DNA of 7,934 nucleotides from Candidatus Gottesmanbacteria bacterium RBG_16_37_8 (GTDB lineage: Bacteria > Patescibacteriota > Microgenomatia > 2-02-FULL-39-11). Below are positions 1-5,090 of the stretch, in pieces. Both the position numbers and the translations under genes were made by a program. The stretch's first letter is position 1; each line of letters opens with the position of its first letter. The stretch covers positions 1-7,934 of the forward strand of contig MFJA01000048.1 in assembly GCA_001779055.1 (NCBI GenBank), read 5' to 3'. Under the pieces are notes generated by a model, which worked only from the letters and a program-made list of their open reading frames with translations, was not told the DNA's origin and ran no database searches.

Positions 1-9
1 TAATTAAAG

Positions 10-18
10 TTATCCACA
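10..18 (+). promoter_or_regulatory. DnaA box (origin edge)
   Basis: A perfect match to the strong bacterial DnaA box, TTATCCACA. It lies just upstream of rpmH, where many bacteria have the dnaA-rpmH intergenic region and oriC. Only one clear box is visible because the window starts here, so this is probably the right-hand edge of a cluster rather than the whole origin. A single 9-mer can arise by chance; the gene context is what makes it convincing. Confidence 0.7.
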
Positions 19-77
19 ACTGTCAATGCGGCTTAAGTGATATTAACTGTAAACAATTTATGCAGTTTTACTTTCCA

Positions 78-106
78 TTGGCAGAAGAAGATTTGTATGA
101 TAAGAT
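78..106 (+). promoter_or_regulatory. Promoter of rpmH operon
   Basis: A -35 element TTGGCA (78-83), a 17-base spacer and a -10 element TAAGAT (101-106) preceded by an extended TGA. This is close to the housekeeping sigma-70 consensus. The -10 ends only 8 bases before the rpmH ATG at 115, so transcription would begin at or within a couple of bases of the start codon, giving a leaderless or near-leaderless mRNA. No Shine-Dalgarno sequence is present before the ATG, which agrees with this reading. Predicted from sequence only. Confidence 0.6.
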
Positions 107-114
107 TTAGACTA

Positions 115-252
115 ATGGTGAAAAGAACATACCAGCCAAAAAAACTTAAACGGATGCGGAAACACGGTTTCAGATTAAGAAATAAAAATAAAAGCGGAAG
201 AAACGTTCTTAAAAGAAGGACACTTAAAGGAAGAAAAAAGATAAGTCTATAA
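115..252 (+). CDS. rpmH: Large ribosomal subunit protein bL34
   Basis: Small, highly basic 45-residue protein of the 50S subunit that binds 23S rRNA. The N-terminus MVKRTYQPKK and the following HGFR segment are the bL34 signature, followed by the conserved Gly-Arg-x-Val-Leu-x-Arg-Arg stretch and a Lys/Arg-rich tail. Length matches the usual 44-47 residues. The frame is open back to a GTG at 37, but those extra 26 codons resemble nothing in bL34 and overlap the promoter, so the ATG at 115 is chosen. It is the first gene of the origin-proximal rpmH-rnpA-yidD-yidC-khpB run. Its stop codon lies inside the putative -10 box of rnpA. Confidence 0.96.
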   Translation: MVKRTYQPKKLKRMRKHGFRLRNKNKSGRNVLKRRTLKGRKKISL

Positions 253-253
253 T
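248..253 (+). promoter_or_regulatory. Consensus -10 box before rnpA
   Basis: A perfect TATAAT overlapping the rpmH stop codon and ending 8 bases before the rnpA ATG. No good -35 is seen at 16-18 bases upstream (the best is a poor TTAAAG at 18), and there is no extended TG. Position relative to the ATG matches that of the rpmH and phosphatase promoters, so it may give a leaderless rnpA transcript in addition to read-through from rpmH. In AT-rich DNA a chance match is possible. Confidence 0.4.
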
Positions 254-261
254 ACCTATTA

Positions 262-594
262 ATGCTACCTAAAAAATGGCGGATAAAACTTGCCGATTTT
301 AATCAAAACCCGAAACCCCCGATAAAAAGATTTTCGCCTAATTTCAATTTATTTATAAAAAAGAGCAATACTGAGGGGTTGAAATTTATAATTCATGTTC
401 CATTCTCATTAGATAAAAGAGCTGTTAAGAGAAACCAGACGAGAAGGAGAATTGAACAGATTATCTTAGAAAATTTCAATAATTTAAAGGGAAAGGGAGA
501 AGCGCTGATCAGAACAAGAAAAATTATTGATAAAAACAACAGGCGGGTAATGGGAGAAGAATTAAAAAGAATTTTGAATAATGAATTTCATTGA
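262..594 (+). CDS. rnpA: Ribonuclease P protein component
   Basis: Protein subunit of RNase P, which helps the catalytic RNA bind and cleave the 5' leader of precursor tRNAs. The 110-residue length is typical (about 110-120). The diagnostic basic helix is visible around residues 52-63 (KRAVKRNQTRRR), matching the family's RNR-type motif, after the FSPNFNLFIKK strand region. It follows rpmH by 9 bases, the near-universal bacterial arrangement, and overlaps yidD by 14 bases. It is the only gene here ending in TGA; reading through it would add about 14 residues of no family character, so TGA is taken as a true stop. No Shine-Dalgarno sequence; a TATAAT lies just upstream. Confidence 0.93.
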   Translation: MLPKKWRIKLADFNQNPKPPIKRFSPNFNLFIKKSNTEGLKFIIHVPFSLDKRAVKRNQTRRRIEQIILENFNNLKGKGEALIRTRKIIDKNNRRVMGEELKRILNNEFH

Positions 595-811
595 CAGGTT
601 AACCTTGAGATTGATAAAAATTTATCAGACGATTAATTCTATTGTGCCTAAAGGCATTTTGGAGAGAGGTTGCCGTTATTATCCGTCGTGTTCTTCTTAT
701 ACATACCTGGCTATTGAGAGATATGGTACAATCAAAGGATTAATTTTAGGAGCAAGAAGGATTGTTCACTGCCATCCTTTTTCTAAAGGCGGTTACGATC
801 CATTAAAATAA
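581..811 (+). CDS. yidD: YidD membrane protein insertion efficiency factor
   Basis: Small (76 residues) membrane-associated protein thought to help YidC insert inner-membrane proteins. The YidD core is clear: GCRYYPSCSSY at about residues 30-40 with the conserved cysteines, then a YGTIKG segment, and a C-terminal HCHPFSKGGYDP matching the family's RCxPxxxGGxDPV pattern. An amphipathic N-terminal helix (residues 4-20) fits membrane-surface binding. The start lies inside rnpA (14-base overlap) and the stop is immediately followed by the yidC ATG with no spacer, so translation of the three genes is probably coupled. The usual C-terminal tail after DPV is shortened to three residues. Confidence 0.95.
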   Translation: MNFIDRLTLRLIKIYQTINSIVPKGILERGCRYYPSCSSYTYLAIERYGTIKGLILGARRIVHCHPFSKGGYDPLK

Positions 812-1648
812 ATGATTTTTAATCCCAATAATTGGTTTCATGCTTTTTTCATTATACCTATCCTCAATCTTCTGATGGGTTTTTATGTGCTGCTAACCTT
901 TCTTCATATTCCGTTCCCAATGGGATTTTCACTGATTCTATTAACAATAACTATTCGGCTGATACTTAATCCTTTAACAGCTTCACAAATTAAAAGTTCG
1001 CAGAAAATGGGAAAATTAAAGCCGGAACTGGATAAATTAAATGAAATCTACAAAAATGACAAACAAAGGCTTCATCAGGAACAGTTAAAACTTTATCAGC
1101 AGGCAGGGATAAATCCGGCGGCCGGATGTTTACCTCTTCTGCTGCAGATGCCAATTTTAATTGCTTTATACAATTTATTTTTCCAGATTTTATCAAACGG
1201 CAATATGGCTAAAGTGGTTACGGAAGTCAATAAGGCTGTTTATTTTCCATTTTTAAAAATTCAATCATTTGATCTTTCTTTTTTCTTTTTAAACTTATCA
1301 AGCAAACCGTCAGAATGGCAGAAAAGCGGCTGGTGGCTTCTTTTAGTTCCTGTTATTACTGCAGTTTTACAATATTGGCAGACAAAATTGATGGTACCCC
1401 AGACAAAGACTGTAAAGCCGGCAATAGTTAAGAGAGAAGACGGTAAAGAAGTGAAAAAAGATGAAGATATGGGACAGGCGATGCAGAAGCAGATGTCGAT
1501 TATGATGCCGCTGATGATTGGATTTTTTGCCTATTCTTTCCCATTGGGACTGTCTCTTTATTGGAACACGTTTACCCTATTTGGTATAATCCAGCAGAAA
1601 AGAATTGCTAAATCAGAAACTACAAATGAACAAAAAAACAGAAAGTAA
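812..1648 (+). CDS. yidC: YidC/Oxa1/Alb3 membrane protein insertase
   Basis: Inserts and folds membrane proteins, alone or with the Sec translocon. 278 residues, the short form without the large periplasmic domain of Gram-negative YidC. Visible parts: TM segments near 13-32 and 39-57, the latter with the conserved in-membrane arginine (R49, context ITIRLILNPL); a charged cytoplasmic hairpin at about 58-100; the GINPAAGCLPLLLQMPILIALY segment at 99-120; later TMs near 173-188, 229-247 and 249-262; and a Lys-rich tail. No lipoprotein cysteine or cleavable signal is evident. A charged insert at about 204-221 separates the last TMs. The gene directly abuts yidD and its 3' end overlaps khpB. The product probably cooperates with YidD. 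Confidence 0.93.
   Translation: MIFNPNNWFHAFFIIPILNLLMGFYVLLTFLHIPFPMGFSLILLTITIRLILNPLTASQIKSSQKMGKLKPELDKLNEIYKNDKQRLHQEQLKLYQQAGINPAAGCLPLLLQMPILIALYNLFFQILSNGNMAKVVTEVNKAVYFPFLKIQSFDLSFFFLNLSSKPSEWQKSGWWLLLVPVITAVLQYWQTKLMVPQTKTVKPAIVKREDGKEVKKDEDMGQAMQKQMSIMMPLMIGFFAYSFPLGLSLYWNTFTLFGIIQQKRIAKSETTNEQKNRK
1561..1590 (+). promoter_or_regulatory. Possible internal promoter for khpB
   Basis: Inside the 3' end of yidC lie TTGGAA (1561-1566), an 18-base spacer and a perfect extended -10, TGG-TATAAT (1582-1590). Transcription would begin near 1597, upstream of khpB. The same bases encode YidC residues Trp-Asn to Gly-Ile-Ile, so the match may be a coincidence of coding sequence; it is listed because the extended -10 is complete. 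Confidence 0.3.
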
Positions 1649-2144
1649 ACCCCGATCCAAAAAGGTTCGGAGTAACAAATATCTCAGCGAGATCGAAAAA
1701 ACCGTCAGTGAACTTCTGGAAAAGCTGACTGTTGAGGCAAAAGTTGAGGTGAGGGAGGAGACAGGTGAGGATAAAGAGGAACAAGTTAAGCATTTCCGGG
1801 TAAATATTGAAACGACCGAGAGCGGACTTCTGATTGGCCATCACGGTGAAACAATTAACAGTCTACAATTATTGGTTGGGGTTATTTTATATAAGAAATT
1901 TAAAGAGTGGGTGAGAGTGATTATTGATGTTGGCGATTACCGCAAGATGAGAGAAGAATCAATAAGAGAGATGGTTAACAGAATTGCAGCCGAGGTTGAA
2001 CAGACAGGTCGGCCGGTAGAGTTACCTTACTTATCCCCTTTAGAGAGAAGACTGGTTCATATGATGCTCTCAGAACATGAGAAGGTAATGTCCGAATCGC
2101 AAGGAGAAGGCAAGGACAGACGGGTGACTATCAAACCCCGTTAA
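1626..2144 (+). CDS. khpB: KhpB/Jag KH-R3H RNA-binding protein
   Basis: RNA-binding protein that works with KhpA in Gram-positive bacteria and affects cell division and envelope growth. From the ATG at 1626 it has 172 residues: a basic tail (about 1-20), a KH domain (about 57-105) with the GxxG loop GHHG inside LLIGHHGETINSLQ, and a C-terminal R3H domain with the Arg-x3-His motif in ERRLVH (R141, H145) and the ending RRVTIKPR. The Jag_N domain of longer homologues is absent. An in-frame TTG at 1605 would add seven residues; ATG is preferred because it is the stronger codon, and neither has a Shine-Dalgarno sequence. The start overlaps yidC by 23 bases (44 with the TTG). Position after yidC is classic. 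Confidence 0.92.
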   Translation: MNKKTESKPRSKKVRSNKYLSEIEKTVSELLEKLTVEAKVEVREETGEDKEEQVKHFRVNIETTESGLLIGHHGETINSLQLLVGVILYKKFKEWVRVIIDVGDYRKMREESIREMVNRIAAEVEQTGRPVELPYLSPLERRLVHMMLSEHEKVMSESQGEGKDRRVTIKPR

Positions 2145-2156
2145 GAGCATATTTTA

Positions 2157-3455
2157 ATGAAACTGGCAGATTATAGCGCCAAACTCAAGGAGCGCCTCTT
2201 GTATCTGCTGATTTTTTTGCTTCCCGTACAACTAGGGCGCCATTTTTTCTTCGATTTTACAAGAATTGCAGGAATAACCAGCGATTATTTAGCTCCTGTT
2301 ATATACCTGACTGATATTGTAATTTTTATATTGATTTTTCTGGATTTGAGGGATATTTTCACTATAAAAAGAAAAAAAATTAGCAGGCTGAATCAAAAGA
2401 AGGGAGGGACGGTTATTTTATTTTTTTTATACCTAATACTTTCTGTAATGCTTGTTTCAGCAAATAAATGGGCTTCTTTTTATAAATTATTAAAGGTCGG
2501 AGAATTTTTTTGGCTTTTTAAAATAATAATTGATCTTAAAGCAAAATTCTTACCCATATTAACGGTTTACTGCCTTAGTGTTGTCTATACTTCTTATTTA
2601 GCCATTAATCAATTCATGTGGCAAAAATCAAGCGGAGGAATCTGGTGGAGCCTAGGGGAGAGATCTTTTTATGCCTCAACTCCCGGAATAGCCTTGGGGA
2701 GTTTTGGCGGCCGTTTATTTTTAAGGCCTTATGCCACATTTGCCCACCCAAATATTTTAGGAGGATTTCTGGCAATAGGACTGCCGATGGTTTTTTTATA
2801 CCTCTGGAAAAATAAAGAAATAGGAAGGCTAGTCAAATTTATTTTTACACTGGCATTTATTTTGGGAACTATTACTTTAATTTTATCTTTCAGCCGGGCA
2901 AGCTGGCTGGTTTTTATTTTAGGATTGACAATTGCCATGTTTACAGAAGTCAAAAAGGTAAAAGAATTGATATATTTCTTAAGGAAATGGTATTTTTTCC
3001 TGTTTATCTTTCTTTTTATTATATCGATTGTTTTACCTCTTAACCTGGACAGAGCAAGACGAGCTAGAAGGGGCAGTTTATTTGAAAGAAGCAGATTAAT
3101 TATTTCGTCCCTGACACTTATCGGCCAAAATCCTATAACGGGAACAGGACTTAATAACTCTGTAATTAAACAGTACCAGTCAATACCCAAAAGATACGGG
3201 CTGGTGATACTTCAACCAGTTCACAATGTATATTTACTGGTTTTGACTGAACTGGGATTTATCGGTTTTATATTTTTACTGATTTTTTTAAAGAGAAGTT
3301 TTGAGAAAATTGACAGGGAAAATATCCATTTGTTTTTTCCATTTCTGATGCTTATTATTCTTGGATTTTTTGACCACTATTTGGTTACTTTACAACAGGG
3401 ACAATTACTGGCAGTTTTATTTACCGGTCTTGTCTTTTGGCCTCAAAAAGCATAA
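2157..3455 (+). CDS. O-antigen ligase/polymerase-like membrane protein
   Basis: Polytopic integral membrane protein (432 residues, about 10-12 hydrophobic segments) of the Wzy_C/WaaL-like family, which joins or polymerises lipid-linked glycans on the outer face of the cytoplasmic membrane. Family marks: RPYATFAHPNILGGF (190-204), LSFSRASWLVF (243-253), the long loop with FERSRLI..IGQNPITGTGLNNS (309-335), then QPVHNVYLLVLTELG (353-367) with H356 at the place of the conserved catalytic-loop histidine. It begins 12 bases after khpB. CPR cells generally lack lipopolysaccharide, so the acceptor is more likely a surface glycan, S-layer glycoprotein or other lipid-linked polymer; ligase and polymerase cannot be told apart by sequence alone. 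No glycosyltransferases are adjacent. Confidence 0.82.
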   Translation: MKLADYSAKLKERLLYLLIFLLPVQLGRHFFFDFTRIAGITSDYLAPVIYLTDIVIFILIFLDLRDIFTIKRKKISRLNQKKGGTVILFFLYLILSVMLVSANKWASFYKLLKVGEFFWLFKIIIDLKAKFLPILTVYCLSVVYTSYLAINQFMWQKSSGGIWWSLGERSFYASTPGIALGSFGGRLFLRPYATFAHPNILGGFLAIGLPMVFLYLWKNKEIGRLVKFIFTLAFILGTITLILSFSRASWLVFILGLTIAMFTEVKKVKELIYFLRKWYFFLFIFLFIISIVLPLNLDRARRARRGSLFERSRLIISSLTLIGQNPITGTGLNNSVIKQYQSIPKRYGLVILQPVHNVYLLVLTELGFIGFIFLLIFLKRSFEKIDRENIHLFFPFLMLIILGFFDHYLVTLQQGQLLAVLFTGLVFWPQKA

Positions 3456-3482
3456 GATGGCAGAAAACCGAGCTTAAAAACA

Positions 3483-3719
3483 ATGAAAAAATTGAAGAAA
3501 TTAGCCTTATTTGTGTTTGTTTTACCAATTACGGTTTTGTTAGACTTTATCCTCTTTTCCTTAACCAAGTCGTGTCCAACCTGCGGCAGTTTCAATCAGT
3601 GGCTGGCAAGTGAAGGAGCTTTATCTTTTCCGTTAGTAGTTTCCCTTGGAGACTTTTTATCTCAACTTCTAACAGAACTGCGGGTAATTTCCGGGAACAA
3701 ACTCGATAATAATTCATAA
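3483..3719 (+). CDS. Small membrane protein with CPTCG motif
   Basis: I do not recognise a family. The 78-residue product has a basic start (MKKLKK), one clear hydrophobic segment at about 7-28, then CPTCG (C31, C34) immediately after it, and a second, weaker hydrophobic stretch at about 47-64. By the positive-inside rule the N-terminus is cytoplasmic, placing the Cys pair at the outer membrane face, where it could be a redox or metal pair. It sits 27 bases after the ligase gene and one base before nadD, which supports it being translated as part of the run. Ribosome binding site is poor. It could be a fast-evolving lineage-specific protein. Confidence 0.6.
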   Translation: MKKLKKLALFVFVLPITVLLDFILFSLTKSCPTCGSFNQWLASEGALSFPLVVSLGDFLSQLLTELRVISGNKLDNNS

Positions 3720-3720
3720 T

Positions 3721-4281
3721 ATGAATATTGCAATTCTTGGCGGCAGATTTGATCCGCCCCATATCTGGCATTATTGGACAGCCCAGCAAATACTGGAGAA
3801 TGTTGCCGGAATTGATCAGGTGTGGTATTTGCCCGATTATCAGAATGCTTTTAAAAGCGTGGTAGCATCAGCAGATGACCGGGTGGAGATGTTGAGGTAT
3901 ATGGAGACCGGAAGAATAAAAACCTCAAGAGCGGCATTAACTGAGCCGACTACTACCTATACAGTATCGGTTGTCAACATACTTACTAAAGATTCTTCCA
4001 ACCGATATTACTGGATTGTCGGATCGGATATATTAAACGAGTTTTCCAAATGGAGGGATTACCAAAAACTGACAAGGCTAATCAGTTTTCTGGTTTTTCC
4101 GAGAAAAGATTTTCCCATAAAGAACTTGCCTGCCGGTTTTAGGAGAATTGAAGGAAACTTAATGCTGTCAAATGTCTCATCAACAATTGTCAGGGACAGA
4201 GTAAGAAGAGGGCTGACGATCGCCGGATTGGTTTTTCCTGAAGTAGAGGAATACATTAAAAGGAAAAATCTATACAAATAA
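3721..4281 (+). CDS. nadD: Nicotinate-nucleotide adenylyltransferase (NadD-like)
   Basis: Would convert nicotinate mononucleotide and ATP into deamido-NAD and pyrophosphate. 186 residues, a HUP-superfamily nucleotidyltransferase. Motifs: GGRFDPPH (7-14) at the first nucleotide-binding loop; a lysine at 45 after the YLPD strand; GSDILNEFSKW (101-111), matching the family's GxD...W; and SSTIVR (153-158), the C-terminal ATP-binding signature. Two family positions are unusual: the HxGH motif reads HIWH (14-17), with Trp for Gly, and the usual SYTxD reads TYTVS (79-83), lacking the Asp. It is followed after 8 bases by nadE, the next enzyme of the pathway, which strongly supports NadD over other nucleotidyltransferases. 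Confidence 0.82.
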   Translation: MNIAILGGRFDPPHIWHYWTAQQILENVAGIDQVWYLPDYQNAFKSVVASADDRVEMLRYMETGRIKTSRAALTEPTTTYTVSVVNILTKDSSNRYYWIVGSDILNEFSKWRDYQKLTRLISFLVFPRKDFPIKNLPAGFRRIEGNLMLSNVSSTIVRDRVRRGLTIAGLVFPEVEEYIKRKNLYK

Positions 4282-4289
4282 GTAATAAG

Positions 4290-5072
4290 ATGGTGGATCT
4301 TTTGATAGATGCTAAAAAGACAACAGAGGAGACTGTTAGTTTTATCAGGAATACTGTCAAGAAAGCCGGATTTAATAAAGTGGTTATCGGACTATCAGGA
4401 GGAGTCGATTCGGCGGCTTCTTGTACTTTAGCAGTCAAGGCATTAGGAGTTGAAAACGTTTTAGGAGTAATTTTGCCTTACGGAGATTTTTATAAAGAGG
4501 CAGTTTCAGATGCCGGGATTTTAGCTAAAGAGCTAAATTTACCTTCTAAGAATTTAATTACTGTTGATATAAAGCCTTTGGTTGAAAATTATTTACACTC
4601 TAATCCTGATATGGACAAATTAAGAACGGGAAATTTTATAGTGAGAACAAGAATGATGATTATTTATGATTTGGCCAAGAAATACAAAGCTTTGGTGTTA
4701 GGGACGGAAAACAAGACAGAATTTCTGTTGGGATATTTCACCAGGTTTGGAGATGAGGCATCAGATATTGAACCGATAAGAGAGCTTTATAAAACCCAGG
4801 TTTGGCAATTAGCGCGGTATCTGGAAGTGCCAAGTAACATAATTGAAAAGAAACCAACTGCCGGTATGTGGTTGGGACAAACGGATGAGGGAGAGCTGGG
4901 ATTTAGTTATAAAGATGCAGATCGGATCTTATTTTTACATATTGACAAGAAACTATCCGAAAAAGAGATAATAGAGAAAGGATTTAAAGTTGAAATAGTG
5001 AAGAAAGTCATTAATAGGGTGAGAGAGAATGAGTTTAAACATAAGCTACCGTATACACAAAGAAAATATTAA
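4290..5072 (+). CDS. nadE: NH3-dependent NAD synthetase
   Basis: Amidates deamido-NAD to NAD using ATP and ammonia, releasing AMP and pyrophosphate. 260 residues, the short ammonia-using form with no N-terminal nitrilase (glutaminase) domain. The PP-loop SGGVDSA is at 36-42; further marks are GTENKTE (138-144), GYFTRFGD (148-155), the PIRELYKTQVW helix (162-172) and KPTAGMWLGQTDE (188-200). The C-terminus HKLPYTQRKY corresponds to the family's substrate-closing tail. Eight bases separate it from nadD, so the two are probably co-transcribed. The cell can finish NAD from nicotinate mononucleotide; no upstream gene (pncB, nadC) is in the window. No Shine-Dalgarno sequence is seen. Confidence 0.95.
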   Translation: MVDLLIDAKKTTEETVSFIRNTVKKAGFNKVVIGLSGGVDSAASCTLAVKALGVENVLGVILPYGDFYKEAVSDAGILAKELNLPSKNLITVDIKPLVENYLHSNPDMDKLRTGNFIVRTRMMIIYDLAKKYKALVLGTENKTEFLLGYFTRFGDEASDIEPIRELYKTQVWQLARYLEVPSNIIEKKPTAGMWLGQTDEGELGFSYKDADRILFLHIDKKLSEKEIIEKGFKVEIVKKVINRVRENEFKHKLPYTQRKY

Positions 5073-5082
5073 ATTTTAAATT
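5054..5082 (+). promoter_or_regulatory. Weak promoter candidate before RuBisCO
   Basis: TACACA (5054-5059, 4 of 6 to the -35 consensus), a 17-base spacer and TAAATT (5077-5082, 4 of 6 to the -10 consensus). The -10 ends 8 bases before the RuBisCO ATG, as for rpmH and rnpA. The whole gap between nadE and RuBisCO (5073-5090) is A/T except for one G, and has no ribosome binding site. The matches are weak in such AT-rich DNA. Confidence 0.25.
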
Positions 5083-5090
5083 AATTTGTT

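Noticed and set aside
37..114. Longer rpmH start (GTG at 37) adding 26 residues
   Set aside because: The extra residues do not resemble bL34 and the DNA holds the promoter; the family begins at the Met at 115.
592..594. Recoded TGA (Gly) as in Gracilibacteria/Absconditabacteria
   Set aside because: rnpA has normal length at this TGA and no other gene contains an in-frame TGA.
591..618. Perfect -35 TTGACA at 591 with a GATAAA -10 inside yidD
   Set aside because: The -10 is poor and TTGACA occurs at several other coding positions here (e.g. near 2923, 3310 and 4941), as expected by chance in AT-rich DNA.
2729..3190. 153-codon open frame on the minus strand
   Set aside because: It is antisense to the clear Wzy_C-like gene, has no recognisable domain, and low-complexity AT-rich coding DNA commonly leaves such frames open. 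The other minus-strand frames are rejected for the same reason.
3457..3477. Six-codon upstream ORF (MAENRA) before the small membrane protein
   Set aside because: Too short to assess, no ribosome binding site, and no attenuator-like structure around it.
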